64,000 bases of DNA from the NCBI GenBank assembly GCA_944989445.1, contig CALYLW010000320.1, positions 799,501-863,500 on the forward strand, given 5' to 3'. The position numbers and the translations under genes were made by a program. This document shows positions 41,920-55,700 of the stretch, piece by piece; position 1 is the stretch's first letter, and each line of letters opens with the position of its first letter. This stretch comes from Ampullaceana balthica (Eukaryota; Mollusca; Gastropoda; Lymnaeidae). The notes beneath the pieces are model-generated. The model searched no databases, was not told where the DNA came from, and was given only the letters and a program-made list of their open reading frames with translations.

Positions 41920-44900
41920 ATGGAGTCAGGTAGTTTGTATCATGCTGTCATTGAAAACAATGTCCAACGATTAACCGAGCTGTTAGATCAAGGAGGAAAT
42001 GTTGATGAATTCTATGAAGACACAATGAATATCAGCTCCAAGTCTTTGCTGCATGTATGCTGTGGTAAAGGACACACAGCATGCCTCAAGTAAGGGGCTG
42101 TCTTTCCCCCCTGCATGGAGTTACTGAGTGCATGCATGAATTTCGAAACTGACATCTTACTGAATCATTGAAGGTACTTTGAATATAAAATCTTACATTG
42201 TTCATTTTTAGAACCCATTAGACATCTCTATAATTACAGAGATACTGGATTCACAAGCAACTAATATATTATAAAAGCAAAAATGAATCTTTTAGTTGTC
42301 AGGGCCTCCCAATTACAAAACGCCTTTGATTATTATGATTAATTATATAAAAAAAATTAATATAAACTAATGAAAAAGGGTGAAATAAAATTCATGCTAA
42401 CCTTTTAGGATCTAAAAGTATACCAAAGTACCCTAAAATCTGTGCAACACTATGAAATGTATAGGAAAGGGTGAATTATTATTTTTCTATCATTAAATTG
42501 TCAATGTTTTTAATGCTTCCAAACTTTGCCTTCATGATAAGTCAATTATTTAAAAATTATGTCCCCTGCTCTGTGCTCCTATTTTAACATGATTACCTTT
42601 GTGGCGATGTGATCTTGTGTTTATTATTATTATTAATATTAGAAAATTAATTACACATCGACTTAGATGATGAATTTGCAATTTTAGTAAAAACAATAGA
42701 GTTGTAGTAAGGCATAACAATCGGTTAATTCAGTTGATTATGTTATCATTAACAACACTGATTACTGTTTTAATTTGATTAAAGTAATAGCATTTTGTCT
42801 CTCATGACAAAGTTATTATGTTGAACATTTTTTACAGCTGTAATTTTTTATCAAAGGAGAAAAGTTTTAATAGGGATTTTATAATAATAACACAAAGAGA
42901 TCTGTAATCATCATGGTTTGCTAATCAAACCAGATAGATAGTTTACCAATCTCAGATATTGGACAAAAACGTTTTGCAACTGTCATTTTGAACAGAATAA
43001 AAGGATTTCACATTCCTCTTGCTGTCCTCCCAGATATTACATTGCAGCCTATTGTTAGTCTCATATTCTCGTCATGCTAACAGAGGCCTTCAAAGAGAAT
43101 GAGGGATTGGACATTAAGTATTGCACTGATAATCATTTTTTCAATCTCAGAAAGCTAAAAGCAAAAACAAAGGTTAAGTCAAAGTCTCAGACAGATGTGA
43201 AACATGGACTGTATACCAACACCATGCAAGAATGCTGAACCATATTCACATAATAATAACAAATGACAGGAAAAAGTTACAGACTTTGAAGTACAAATGT
43301 ACTTAGGAAGGCAGGACTTCAAAGCTTCTATACATGCCTGATGCAGTCCCAACTACACTGGGTGGGGCAAGTCGTGTCAGACCATCGACTCACCAAAAGG
43401 CCCTTCTATGTTGAGCTGAAATACGGAAAGAGAGCCCGCAAAGGTAAAAAAAAAGTGGGGGGGTTACAAGGAAACACTTTAAAAATCCACTTAAAATCTT
43501 TTGCATTAAGCCCGACTTCTGGGACGCAGCAGCCAACTACCGAGTATCCTGTAGCTTTACTATACGGAATTGTGCAGCAAACGGACAGCAGGCTTTCAAG
43601 TCCAGAAGAAGGCCAGGAAAGATCAAGCACTAACCCTCCTGATGACATTCCGACCATCTCTTGTCCGTCCCCCGCATGTAGCTTTTAGCCAAAGATTGGT
43701 CTTATAGGCCACAAACAAACACATTAATCTGCCACAGCACATAGATAGAATGTAGAGATTGGTCCTTGTCGATCATGATAGGTAAATAAAAAGTTGTAGC
43801 AAAGTTTTTTTGTTTCTTTGGTTGTGGTTTGTTGACAAGGACATTCCTGTTTGGTTTAACAAATTTTTCATGCCTTAACATACCTTGTTGTTCTTTTTTT
43901 TCTGCCAGTCCTGTGAGCCGTCTCCCTCTCTACTACCAATAGGTATTCCAGCTTTCTTTGGTTTACTTTATGGCACGTCTAAGAATTTTCCCTGTAAAAA
44001 AAAATTCACTTATCTTAATCTTTTGAAAAACCATACAAAATTCATAATATAAAAGCCTTTCAAAGTAAGGTTTAACTTCTTCATTATCAAGTTATAATCA
44101 TAGCGTTTGACTTGTTTGGCACTAAACAGGAAGTCTATAAATAAACACTAATGATGTCTTTTAGGGATAAATCAAGATAACCAAAAATTCATGGTTAAAC
44201 ATTTCTTTAATTATTAATTTAAAAGCAATACATCCTAGTTATAAATCAGATAATAAATTAAATATTTTCTGGACTGATAATGATATATTTATCAACATCA
44301 CTTGGCTCACTTAAGATTTCAGGAGAAAAACTCATAAGTACTTTTAGCAAAAAGCACTTTTTAAGATCTTCAAATTATGAGACTTTGTAATTGTATTAAT
44401 ATACATGTAACACAATTAGGCTATAAATCCAAAATTCATATATAATTTTATTAGAAGAAAAAATGTATTATAATATTTCTGACTAGGTTGTGCTGGGGCG
44501 CCAACTTGTTTTAAGGCACCTACGGCGCCCACCTTTTTCAAAAGCCCAGCTAACTTGTCCTTGTATGATAAATACGTAATATTAAACTTCCTGAACTGTA
44601 CACAAAGTATTTTATAATAGGGGTTGTAGGGCGCCTACAGCGCCTACTTTTTTTTTGCTGATGATTTTCATTGTTACATTGCATACTGAAACTTTCAAAT
44701 TTGTTACCGTTTAGAGTACTCATTCAACGTGGAGCTCAGCTTACTGTCAGAGACAAATGGGGACAGACACCGTTAATGTACAGTGTGTCTATACAGTTCC
44801 CGGAAATAGCCAAGGTGTCATATTCTAAATAATAAATCACTTAAATTAGTATTTAATGTTAACCTTCTAATTTGTTAATTCTTATGCTCTTTTACTTGTT

Positions 44901-46954
44901 TTATGTCATGCCTGGAAACACGTTAAAAAAAAACACTTTTTTTTAAAAAACTACTAGATCTACTATATATTATTGTATTTCATTCCATCCAGTTATTATA
45001 AACAAAATATTTTTAGTCTGTTCTTTTTAAAAAAAAATAAAAACTAGATGTTACATTTTGAAAAAGCTTCCCAAAGTTGAGCCACAAATGAAACTTTCAA
45101 TAAAGATTTAACAAAAACATCATAAAATTTTCCCCAGGTATTGCTGGAAGCTGATGCTGAGCTTGTCAGGTGCCAGGACAAATTCGGAAAGTCCCCCTTA
45201 CACTGTGCTGTGGAAGCAGGGAGTGAAGAGCTCGTAAGGCTCCTTCTGGAGTATGGTGCAGATGTCAATGTCAGATGTCATGAAGGACTCACTCCTCTAA
45301 TGAACTGTTGCATTCAAGATCCAGATGGGGAGAGGACAGGGGTCATGAGAATCCTTCTTGAAGCAGGCGCTATTATTGATTTGACTGACTACCGAGGAAA
45401 GAGGACAGCCTTACATGTAAGCACACTTTGGAGTGAACACACATACGTAAAAGCCACATTTCATTCACAGATATTTTTTCCAATTTTCATTCAAAGAATC
45501 TGCTATGTATGTGCATCATTCCAAAACTGTGTCCTAGCTGGATAAGTAAGATTGAGTTAATTAAAGACACAAGTAATAAACATTTCCTTTATTAAGCCAA
45601 GTGCATGATTCTTTATTTTGTTTCTCTTACCCAGGTTGCTGTTGTGTCAGGAAATGCCCATGCAGTGGAGCTGCTCATTGGTGCTGGGGCAGATGTAAAC
45701 AACATAGACAAAACACTGCACACCCCACTGACCCTGGCCCTGGTCACTGGGGTCAGAGGACCTTCCCTCAATGAGAACTTCATGAGGATCATCTCCCTCC
45801 TGGTATCTGCCGGCGCCCAGCTTAATATCTCCATTAGTGAAAGCTGCAACCCCTTGATGTCGTCTGCCTTACTCAGGTCTGATGCAATGGTCCGCTACTT
45901 TCTTTCCCTCGGTGTGGACAGTAATATTAGATGTGAGTGTAGATTCATTGCTGATAAAGAGCCAGTGGAATTCAGACATTGCAGTTTTGTAACAACATAA
46001 CTAAAATGCCTTTTCCTCTCTAGGACCATAAAAAAGGAAAAAATTATTATTATGTAACGTTAATTTTTAGTCTTATTATTATTAATAAGCTTCTTTTTAT
46101 ATGCTGATTAACGGTTCTTCACCACTTTTGTTTTTAGTAATGACAAAAACTATTTCTTCAACATATTGTTTTGAATTAAGAATAAAATACAGGGTCTTTC
46201 AGCAAGTTCTTAGGTCTAGAAAATTGTTATTAATTTTATTAAAATTCCAGCAAAACAATTACATCAGATGAAATTTTTCATTTATATACCCTAAACCCAC
46301 TAATGACATCATTATCAAATTTCTTAATTTAAATTCTCCCCAATCCTAAAGTTCCACCAACCCTGCATGAAAAAAATAATGTTAATTTAATTTGCATATA
46401 TATTATTAATTTAAAGAAATGCGAATTCAAACTTTTTGAAACTGATAACATTAACAGTTCCATCTGGAGTAACTCCTGCCTTGGTTTGTGCAAGTACAGG
46501 CGACTTGGCTTCTCTCAGGACTCTGCTCTACTACAACTGTGACCTCACCATCAAAGGCAACGTCTACAAGAAAAGGCGGAGAACCGAGTTTACCTTAGAC
46601 CCCTTTGAGCTGGCGTACATGGAGGGCTACTTGGATGCGTGTGTGCTGATGGTCAGGGTGGGTTACAGGGTTCATGGGAAATGTCCCATTTTTGCAAGAG
46701 ACCTGGAAAAATCACCCCACACCACAGCTTCTGACACAGGGTTGACCTTACATCACTGCCCAAATCTCCCAGTGGATTATAAGAACACACTGCAGTGGTT
46801 CATTGAGATGGCGTGCAACCCAAGAATGCTGAGAGACGAAGCTGTGGCTGCCATTCGGAGGTGTCTTCGAGGGAGTTTAGTTTGTCGAGTTGAATCATTG
46901 CCTCTGCCACAATCGGTTAAAAACTATGTTATGCTCACTCACATACTTAACTGA
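41920..46954 (+). CDS. ankyrin repeat and SOCS box (ASB-type) protein, 5 exons, complete
   Basis: Coding exons 41920-42089, 44715-44814, 45138-45416, 45635-45932 and 46458-46954 join in phase with AG/GT borders to 447 aa. Ankyrin repeats run from about residue 5 to 330 (for example KWGQTPLMYSV, KFGKSPLHCAVEAGSEELVR, GKRTALHVAVVSGNAHAVEL, SGVTPALVCASTGDLASLRT). The last ~40 residues, MLRDEAVAAIRRCLRG then CRVESLPLPQSVKNYVM, fit a SOCS box with its LPLP motif. By family knowledge such proteins bind Elongin B/C and Cullin 5 and select substrates for ubiquitination. The substrate is unknown, and which vertebrate ASB is closest cannot be told here. AATAAA at 47182-47187 is a likely poly(A) signal. 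Intron 1 holds a LINE relic and a Helitron fragment. Confidence 0.93.
43040..43690 (+). pseudogene. LINE reverse-transcriptase relic in ASB intron 1
   Basis: Pieces in order: TEAFKEN then GLDIKYCTDNHFFNLRKLKAKT (upstream RT motif region), CETWTVYQHHARMLNH, MQSQLHWVGQVVSDHRLTKR, GKRARKGKKK, LKIHLKSFAL, STNPPDDIPTISCPSPACSF. The RT catalytic block between the first two pieces is missing, so an internal deletion joined them. Frameshifts and stops are present. Same class as the fragment at 11600-11960, but in sense with the host gene. Confidence 0.75.
44483..44660 (-). mobile_element. Helitron 3'-end fragment (GCGCC family), copy 2
   Basis: On the minus strand it ends GCGCCCCAGCACAACCTAGT. Upstream it contains the same CAAAAGCCCAGCTAACTTG and TGATAAATACGTAATATTAA phrases as 975-1537. 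No TC 5' end was seen. It stops about 55 bp before ASB exon 2, close to its branch-point/acceptor region. Confidence 0.55.
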
Positions 46955-47589
46955 AAGGTGTTGAATTTTTTTTGGTTAAAATATGTATCAGTTGGGTCTT
47001 TGATAAAAAAAGGATTTACATTTTATTTTTATAAATTGTTTTGAATGTTTGCGGTGCAAATGCTTATGTTGATGAAATTGTTTAACATTATTAATGGACT
47101 TATGCTGCAAAATAATATGATTTATTTGTGAGAAATGTGTGATATAAAGTGTTCAAATTTGATGATGAAGTGTTACAGGTTAATAAAGGAATTAAATGAA
47201 TTTTGATTTCAGATTTGTCTTTCTGCACCATCTTCATCAGTTGTAGATTAGGGAAACTTTCTTCAGACTGTTTAGAGTTGGAGTAAATTTAAGATCTAAG
47301 TTTGTCAATCCTGATGAAAGGTTTTATTCATATTAATAATTAATTTACAATATGGTACCCATCATTTAAAATTGATGAAACTATCAACTTTATCATAATT
47401 TTGTTTTAGAGAAATAAGACGGAGAAGTTAGGTCTAAATATTATGGGTACTTTTATTATTATTTACATAAACATAGGAAACAACAAAATGCCAATCTGCA
47501 TCATTGGTGCAGTTGGATGATAATTTCTGTGGATATTCTTAATGGGCAGCCCCACCAGGTAACAATAGTATCTATTTTTGGAAATTAAA

Positions 47590-47668
47590 AGGTCTCCAGG
47601 GGCCGGATGAGAGGACATCGGGGGCCGCATCTGACCCACAGGCCGTAGTTTGGAGACCCCTGCTGTAG
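47590..47668 (-). mobile_element. hAT-like solo end
   Basis: The reverse complement reads CAGGGGTCTCCAAACTACGG then CCTGTGGGTCAGATGCGGCC, a hAT-type terminus. A short inner GGAGACC/GGTCTCC pairing is present. A second, weaker relative starts near 47826 (CAGTGGGTCGCTACAGC). Confidence 0.5.
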
Positions 47669-47969
47669 ATAGTTGTCATGCATATCTTCTTTACAATGCC
47701 CAGTATGTGTAGCATATTGTAATTGAAAACACCCATACGTGTTTTATCCTTTAATCACATCCTATACTTCTTTGTTGCAAGCTTAGATTTCTGAAACTAA
47801 CTCTTGACTGACCTCACCTTATATCAGTGGGTCGCTACAGCTTGTGGGTCAGATCCGACCTGCAATGTAATTTCATTAGGCACCCTGGTGGTAGTAGTAC
47901 TCATACATTCTTGATAAAACACATGGAACACAATATACATATGAATTGAAATTCTAATAAATATTTAAA

Positions 47970-48250
47970 GGGGCGAGATGATTGAGCAGCAGCGCGCCTG
48001 GCTAGAGTACTGAGAGTCACAGTGTTCAGATCTCCGTAAAGACGGAGGTTAAGTGCGTGTCTGAGTCCATCCCAATTTGATGGGTACATGACATTAGTTG
48101 GGTTAAGTAAAGGCAGTTGGGAATTGTGTCGTGGCTAATGAAACTTGTGAATGTTGCTTCACTTGCCCCATGGCCTAACATGACTAGATACCTATAAACC
48201 TGTGGAAAATGCCTGGCTGCTATGTGCCTTTAGTGTTTTCACTTAAAATC
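47970..48250 (+). mobile_element. tRNA-derived SINE, second family
   Basis: The head GGGGCGAGATGATTGAGCAG has A-box character and GTGTTCAGATCTCC a degenerate B box. The body GAGTCCATCCCAATTTGATG, GGTACATGACATTAGTTGGG is homologous to the body of the SINE at 15357-15622. The two families therefore share a central domain but have different tRNA heads and tails. Confidence 0.55.
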
Positions 48251-49790
48251 ATCTACATCTATTATAGTAATGTTTCTATATTTTGCACCAACCAAAGTCC
48301 TTCCTCAGCTCTGTCTATGCTATGACATAAACAAGTATCTTTCCTGCCCGTAGATGCGTCACAGCTGTTAACACAAGTCAGTTTCTTTGAAGAATTGGGA
48401 GTAAACTACTTCTTTGTAGAAATAAAAAGCCAGAAAACTCCATATCAAGGCCACCTCGACACCAACTCCAACTAGATACTTTGCTTTCTTTAAGATTAAA
48501 ATATTTTCATGGTTGTTCCGAGTTCTATAGATCTTTGGTAACTACATCATACATCTCATTTGTATTCAACTTATCTGAAACAGTTGTTAAAGGGTTAGAG
48601 ATGCCATGAAAATTTAAAAGAAATCTGTGCTTGCTGCTTCTTTATGTGAAGCAAACACATGGAGCGAGACTGACTGTTAGCAAATACATTTTTTTTAAAT
48701 GCTCTTGATTGGATGCAGCAATTCCAAATCAAACAATATTTTGAAAGCCAAACAAGAGTAATTGGGAAATGCTAATGTTGGTTTTTTGTCCTCTTTCTCT
48801 GGTTTGCAAGTATGGTACAAAATTATTATTTTTATAGTAGTTGACCAGCTCCTGTGAATTTTTGGGGACCCCTACCATAAATCAATGCCATTTGCGAATG
48901 AAATTAGTAATCAGAAGTAAGGAATCCAAGCGCATAAGAGATGGATTTAACTTAACAGATGAACAGTTATTACTAGTATTAATGGGCAAATTAACAAACA
49001 TTGATAATTTTTCTCTCTGGTTTTTCATACTTCTGTTTTCCTTATGGAGTTTTGAAAAAAATTTGGTTACGGTTTGCTACATCATACATCAGTACTATTA
49101 CTGTATTACACGAGAAAATTACAGAACTTGAAACAAGTCTAAAGTAAATCCTTCATTTGCTTCCCCTGGTGGGATGACAACAAATGCTGGTGGATTTGCT
49201 GTAAGTGATTTGATCACTTAGTTCTATTTACAAAACCATTTTATTATACATCTTTAAGTATTTAATACAAGGATCTTAATGTACACAAACAGAAAAACCG
49301 TTAAAAATTAAAAGCAATTGATAATGACTTTATTTTAATGCCTTAGTTACATCAACAAATGGAACACATTAAAAAAACAAATTACAGGAAAACTATCATG
49401 TGACCCTTAAGATTTTAACACTGGTGGCTCAATTAATACAAAACCCTCTCACTTTTCATAACCAGCTTCCCATGTTAAGAATCCATCTTTAAGTTTTGAA
49501 AAATATTACTCTATAAATATTCCAATAGCATTTGTAAAATGCATCAACCCTATATATTATTATTTACTATACAATTTACTATTCTTAGCTAATTACCATT
49601 CTGTTTTTCAAGCGGTACAAAATATTGTTAATTGTAATTCAATTTCAATGAAAATTACCTTTTGGTCAATACAGCATTGAACTTAAAGAGACAATGAGTT
49701 AAACCTTCCCATTCCATTCAACATATTCATACCCCATCCACACAAACACAATTGGCAGTGGAAAAAAATATATATTTCAGTATTGGTTCT

Positions 49791-52700
49791 TTAATCAGAA
49801 TCATCTTTCTTGTGTTTCTTTTTCTTCTTCTTTTTCTTTTCAGAAACCTGAAAATTAAATTAATTTATTACTGTTATTCAAGTTAATACAATTTTATTTT
49901 CACAAATTAGTTTCAGTAACAAATATCCCCTTATTTCTTGAATCCAAGTTTAACATCTTGAGTCAAGAACACATGAACAATGGCAGATCAAAAAATTTCT
50001 TAAATTATACTAAAAACGATACATTTCTTAGAAATTAACAAAAATTAAAAACAAGCAAGAACTTACCTCAACAACTGGGTCAGTAGTTTCTTCCAGATCA
50101 TTCTGTTTGTCCTTCTTCTTCTTCTTCTTTTTCTTCTTCTCTGTTGCATCTCCACCTGCTGTAGTGATCTCAGCTGTTGTATTAACTGTTGTGTCTGCAT
50201 CACTGCCAGAACCACTTGCTTCACGTTGGCGCTTACGACCAGTAGCAACAGGAGTACTGAAGTATATATTATAAATTATATATACATATATATATATATA
50301 TAAATAAACAACGTAAGAATGTTATTTTATGATATTTGCAGCATCAGTAGCTTATGACAATTAATTTACTTTTCATCCTTGACTGTCAACTAATATTTCT
50401 CTAAAAAAAAGCATGCATAAAACATTTTCAATTTTCACGCACAGGGATGAGTTTTCTTAATGTTTTGCACCAAATTTTCAAAAAATTTTTTAGGGGCCTG
50501 AACTTTTTTCTCTTTCAATCCTTAATTTAAAATATTTATTGCAAACTGCATTCTAAGGTTTTTCTAAAATAAAAAATAATAGCAATCTTCTATATATATA
50601 ATTCTCTTCATGGTCAAACCATGCGAGGCAAGAAGCTGCAAGTATGTGCAACAGAGTATGACGAATGACCCTCGCTGGGGTCAACTAAACAGTTAACGGT
50701 TGACAAGCGAAGGTAGTGGAGGGGTGACCAACAATGGCCCTTGCGTTTCACTTGCACTGTTCCTTCACAGAAAACGTGAGATTCGTAGTGTACTGGTTAA
50801 CACGTTCGCCTCATGCGAGGAAGGTCCTAGGTTCAAGCCCCGGCGAATATATTGTTGTTTTTTTTAAATGTCTGTTTGTGCCATTCTTTTACCTCTTTAT
50901 TGCTTAGCATACGCCGCAGACTGGCTCATCATAGACAGTGCAAAGAACGGTTGAGTACAGACACAAAAAGCAGCACCAAGTAAATAAAAAATAGCGAGCA
51001 AAGGTGAAGACATGCACACTTAGGTTGTTGTTACTCGCCTCCCATTTATTACTACCATCCCTTAAACATAAACTTTGTTTGGCCGATCCTAGCGGGGGTT
51101 AGTCATATTTAGGGTTGATAATTGCATGTTTTTTGGTTTTAATTTTGGAAAACCGATTATCGATTATGTAACTCCGATTTTAAACCAATTATTGTTTTAC
51201 AGCTGACTTCATAGAAGTTAGGGGTGTACCGAATTTCGCCTGCAAATGTCTCGAAAATAAACAATGAGTTGGCAGTCCCCCTCCCCCAACCGACGTTCAC
51301 TCGCGTTGTTTTGATTTCTTCGTGCTGTAGTTTGTGTCCATTATTACTCCACTTTCTTTGCACTCTCCATGAGCAAGCCTGCGGCGTATGCTACGCCGCG
51401 GGGCGTCTAGTTATAAAATACTTTGTGTACATTTCAGGAAGTTTAATATTTCGTATTTATCAAACAAGGATAAGTTACTTGGGCTTTAGAAAAAAGTGGG
51501 CGCCTGCAACCCCTAGTACATATAAAATTCACCAGAAATTAGGACAAGCACATGACGCGAGCAAACAAGCATGACGAATGATCCTCGCTAGGGTCGGCCA
51601 ATCACAGTTTATGGTTTGCAAGCCATTTGTGTCCGTTCTTTCTCAACTTTCTTTGCACTCTCCACGAGCAAGTCTGCGGCGTATGATACGCAGCGGGGCG
51701 TCTAGTTCCCATTAAATATCAAAGTTAACAGTCTGGGAAAAAAGTACATACACTTGTTCCACTTTCACGCCAGATGCCAAATTTGGTGATGCCACTCCTT
51801 TTCCTTGGCCATCAGCACTGAAAAGTAAATTTGATAAACTGATATTTTCTGATTCAATAATATAATATTAAAAATTCAGTTTAAAGTACACTGCAACTCA
51901 TCAACATTCATATTATTTTTAATGCACTAACTTACTTGAAATCATCTATAGCTGGATTCCAGTTTTTAGGAGTTTTTTCATTTGGTTTACCATATTTGCT
52001 GAGGAGACCTTGTTTTATCAAATTCTTTTTGTTGCTTGCCTGGAATGTCAATACATGTAAATAAAAATTAGAATTTCTTTAATTAGAGTGAATGAATCTC
52101 TACTATAGAACAGAAAATAAGCTTAGAGTAGACTTTTTTTCTTTTAATAAGCAGCTTTCATTTTAATATCTAGAATCTGGATTAACAGATTTGTGGTATG
52201 AATTTTTAACAAAATATAAATGTATCAGATATAAAGACCGAAAAGTTTACCTTAGGACCCAAGCCCCACTTCCTTGGGTATGTATCTCTTTCCATGATGA
52301 CACGCTTAAGTTTTGCACAAACACCATGGTCAACAGATGACATGACCGCTGTTGTCATTTGAGCAATGGCTGGTAAAAGACAGATTCACGCAAATACTCA
52401 AAAATGTATGTAACTTGGTCAAAGTTGTATTTCATACTTCAAATAATTAACAAACAAGCAAGTGATTTTCTTCCCAGAGCTTAGCTTTCATTCACTTATG
52501 GCATAACTTGGCTCATTATAAACTTAAAACTCTTCTTACCTAAGGCTATAGCCTCGCCCTTTGTTGAAACAATAACAATCTCCATGCCGATTTCAATTCC
52601 ATCTTCATATCTAAGGACACCAGGGATCAGAACTTGTGCACCATGACAAATGGCATTTACCTAAAAGATATTACAAAATCATGAATACAAAATACAATTT

Positions 52701-55700
52701 ATTCAAGAAACTAAATAAATAATTAACGCTTGTGTAATGATTACAGTGTAGATCAAACAAACAAAAAAGTATTGCAACGTATCTAAAAAAAAAGAGGACT
52801 CACGGCAGAATCTTTAATAATGATTCGTTTATGCCCAACCAGCAAAGCCTCGAGAGGTTGTATCACACAGCGCAAATATGTGTCATCCTTTTGGTTGTCA
52901 TACATCCACTGTGCATCAAGTATGTCATGCATGGTAGCCATTCCATCCTGTTTGGAATACAATCTTTAAATTATAACATGCCTAATTGAACAGACAAATT
53001 AATAGAAAGATAGATCAGATCTTTTAAATTTTTATTCTTTGCATTTAAAAAGAAAATGACTAAACAAATAAATATATTTATTATAAAATAAGTTCTATTA
53101 AATCAAAGCATCACCTTTTCACTCTGAATGCCGGACCGCACTCTCCTAAGTTCTTTCATGTGACCCCCAACCCCAAGGAAAAGCCCTAGATGGACACACA
53201 TGGTCCGAATGTATGTGCCTGCCTCACAGCTCACCCAGAAAATGCCTGGAGTAAACGAGGAGACAAATTGAGCATATTTTTTTTAATGTATGATCTTACA
53301 TGATCACTTTATTATTCATTTTAAAAATAAATAGAAAATAATAACACTTTGTAACTAATCACAATTTTTCACTTAGTAACGGATCATAATTTTTTTACGT
53401 AAAACAACAGTTTTAATATAAATTGACTTTTAATAGTGGACTCACCTAAACTTTTGTTTGCATCATATTCTAAGGTTTTAACATCATATACTGTTCTAAT
53501 ACGTAATTGACGCTTAACAGCTGATATTAATGGAGGTCTTTGAAACATGGCACCTTTTATGCCTTCTAGGCACTGAAATGTTTTAAAAATTTGGATATAA
53601 ATAATGTATATCATATTACATAGGGGAAACTAAAACACTTTCTCAACAATCAGTTTAACATCCAGTTTGAAAGAGTTCCCAAAAGACATTGAGGTAAAAT
53701 TTAACAGGCTTATGATAATCTTCATGACATGACATCTATCATTTAATTGTTTTCTTCCTTTTAATTCTACCAACTATAAATAAGAACTTCGAATGTTAAC
53801 AGTTACGATTACTGGCAATTTATGTACAGTATTGTGGTCAAATGACATTTGCCAATTCAGAATTTAATCACAAAGATTGCATTTTGCCATGTTAAGACTG
53901 CTAGTTAGCGAGGTATCTCCCCCCCCCCTCTTGCATCAAAGCAAGCAAAACAGCTCTTGCTGGCATCAACTGTCCTTTACATAAAAGACTTGTCATGTTG
54001 CAAATGCTAAATTTAGCTAATGTATGAGAAGCCTGTCAACTCTGTAAATTGAGTGGGGTGTGTGTTAATAATTTCCACTTGTTTGGCGAACTAAAAAGAA
54101 ACAGTGATAGATTTTTATATTTAAAAAAACTCCATATTATTTTCAGTTATCAACTCTCTGGATGATATTTTAATTGTAAAAATGTAATGGTTGGTTTTAT
54201 GTTACACAAACAAAAACCATATTACATTTTTTTTTAATAATTAGAAACTGAAGTCTTATTCCTACAAATTAACTATAACACAACAAACACCAACACAGGG
54301 GAAGAGAGTGAATTTGGCTGATTAGTGATAATAAGTCCATAATTAGATCTTATTTCTTTGTGACACTATCCACAATTTTTCAGATGGAACAGGGTCGGTT
54401 GAACAGTTCTTTCATATTTTGCAAGAGTGACTTGATCTCTATCTGTCTCCTTACAACAGCGGTGTACAGTTACCAGTTCAAAATTGAACTACCCAGATAT
54501 TTACAGCCCTAAAAAAACAGCTGTAATTCTTGCTAATTTATTTTCTGGAGCAACCCCCCCCCAAGCCTATATTCAAGTATGTCATGACTGGTTAACAATA
54601 TAAAAAATTAGTTTCATGATAAATAATTATAAGACATAAATTTGGGTTAACTTGTAATATTGTAGAGATTTCATATAAAACAGTATCTGCAATTTAAATA
54701 ATTAAATATGTACATAATCTCTAAAATATTATCACAACAGATTCTTACCAGTCTGACTTTCTTTTCATCTGTAACTGGGTTATGGAGTTCAAATATGCAA
54801 ACATACTCTTTACCAGCACCCTGTTGTGATTTCACAAGCCTTGTTGCACGCTCAACACAAACAATAAGACACCCAGTGACTTTTGGGTCAAGAGTTCCAC
54901 TATGTCCAGTTTTTTCAACTCTTAGGATACGCTTGATCCATGCCACAACTTCGTGAGATGAAGGATTAGATGGTTTATCCAAATTTATGAAGCCAGACCT
55001 GAAATAGAATTCGACATTTTTAAAATCAGAATATATTTTAATAAAAGAAATTAAGAGTATATGACTTTTATAAACAAATATAAATTATCAACTAAGCAAA
55101 CCTTGATACAAGCATTTGAGAACTCTTATTTAGCTTTTAAAAATGATAAAGTTTTCTCTTCCCAGGGTTTGAGGCATGACTAACTAATAAATTGTAATAA
55201 ACATCATTTTGTTATTAAAGTATTCCTACCAAAGGTGTAGTGCAAACATAACTAACCTCACATAATCTTCAGTGTTTCTTTTAAGAGGGGAAGAGCCTGA
55301 TGGCACTGGTGTATAATGGCTTGTTCTTTTGTTTAATTTGTCAAAATTCTAAGGAAGCAAAGAGTAAATGATAATTTCATTTAAGAGAAGATTAACTAAC
55401 TGTGTATAACTTCGAGCTAAAATGCAAAGGAAAAAAATGTTGGTTAAGTCGATTCGAAACGTTAACAACTTCAATATTCTCTGGTATATCAGTATAAGGC
55501 GTAGAATATAAATAAAAAGTTTGTCTAATTCAAAAATAATTTTGTTATAGCCTAGGCTTGATATTGAATATAACAACATTGATTCCTAAAACTATGCTAT
55601 TTAAAACCTCTTTAATTTTAATTGCTTGCTAGGTTTAATTTTAAAGGATTTATTTTGCTTTCATCCAACTAATCCCAACTATACTGTATATTTTATGTTT

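Larger units (their letters stand above)
46955..49790. other. convergent ASB/DKC1 spacer
   Basis: Holds the 3' UTRs: ASB poly(A) signal at 47182, and a minus-strand AATAAA candidate for DKC1 at ~49328-49333. It also holds a hAT solo end at 47590-47668 and a SINE at 47970-48250. A 96-codon ORF at 48841-49131 has no recognisable domain. Confidence 0.5.

Noticed and set aside
48841..49131. 96-codon ORF in the ASB/DKC1 spacer
   Set aside because: Needs a non-ATG start, is AT-rich, and has no domain or splice context.
50775..50847. Functional tRNA gene
   Set aside because: Boxes A and B are visible but the acceptor and T stems do not pair, and it lies inside a Helitron. Treated as a SINE/tRNA-like remnant.
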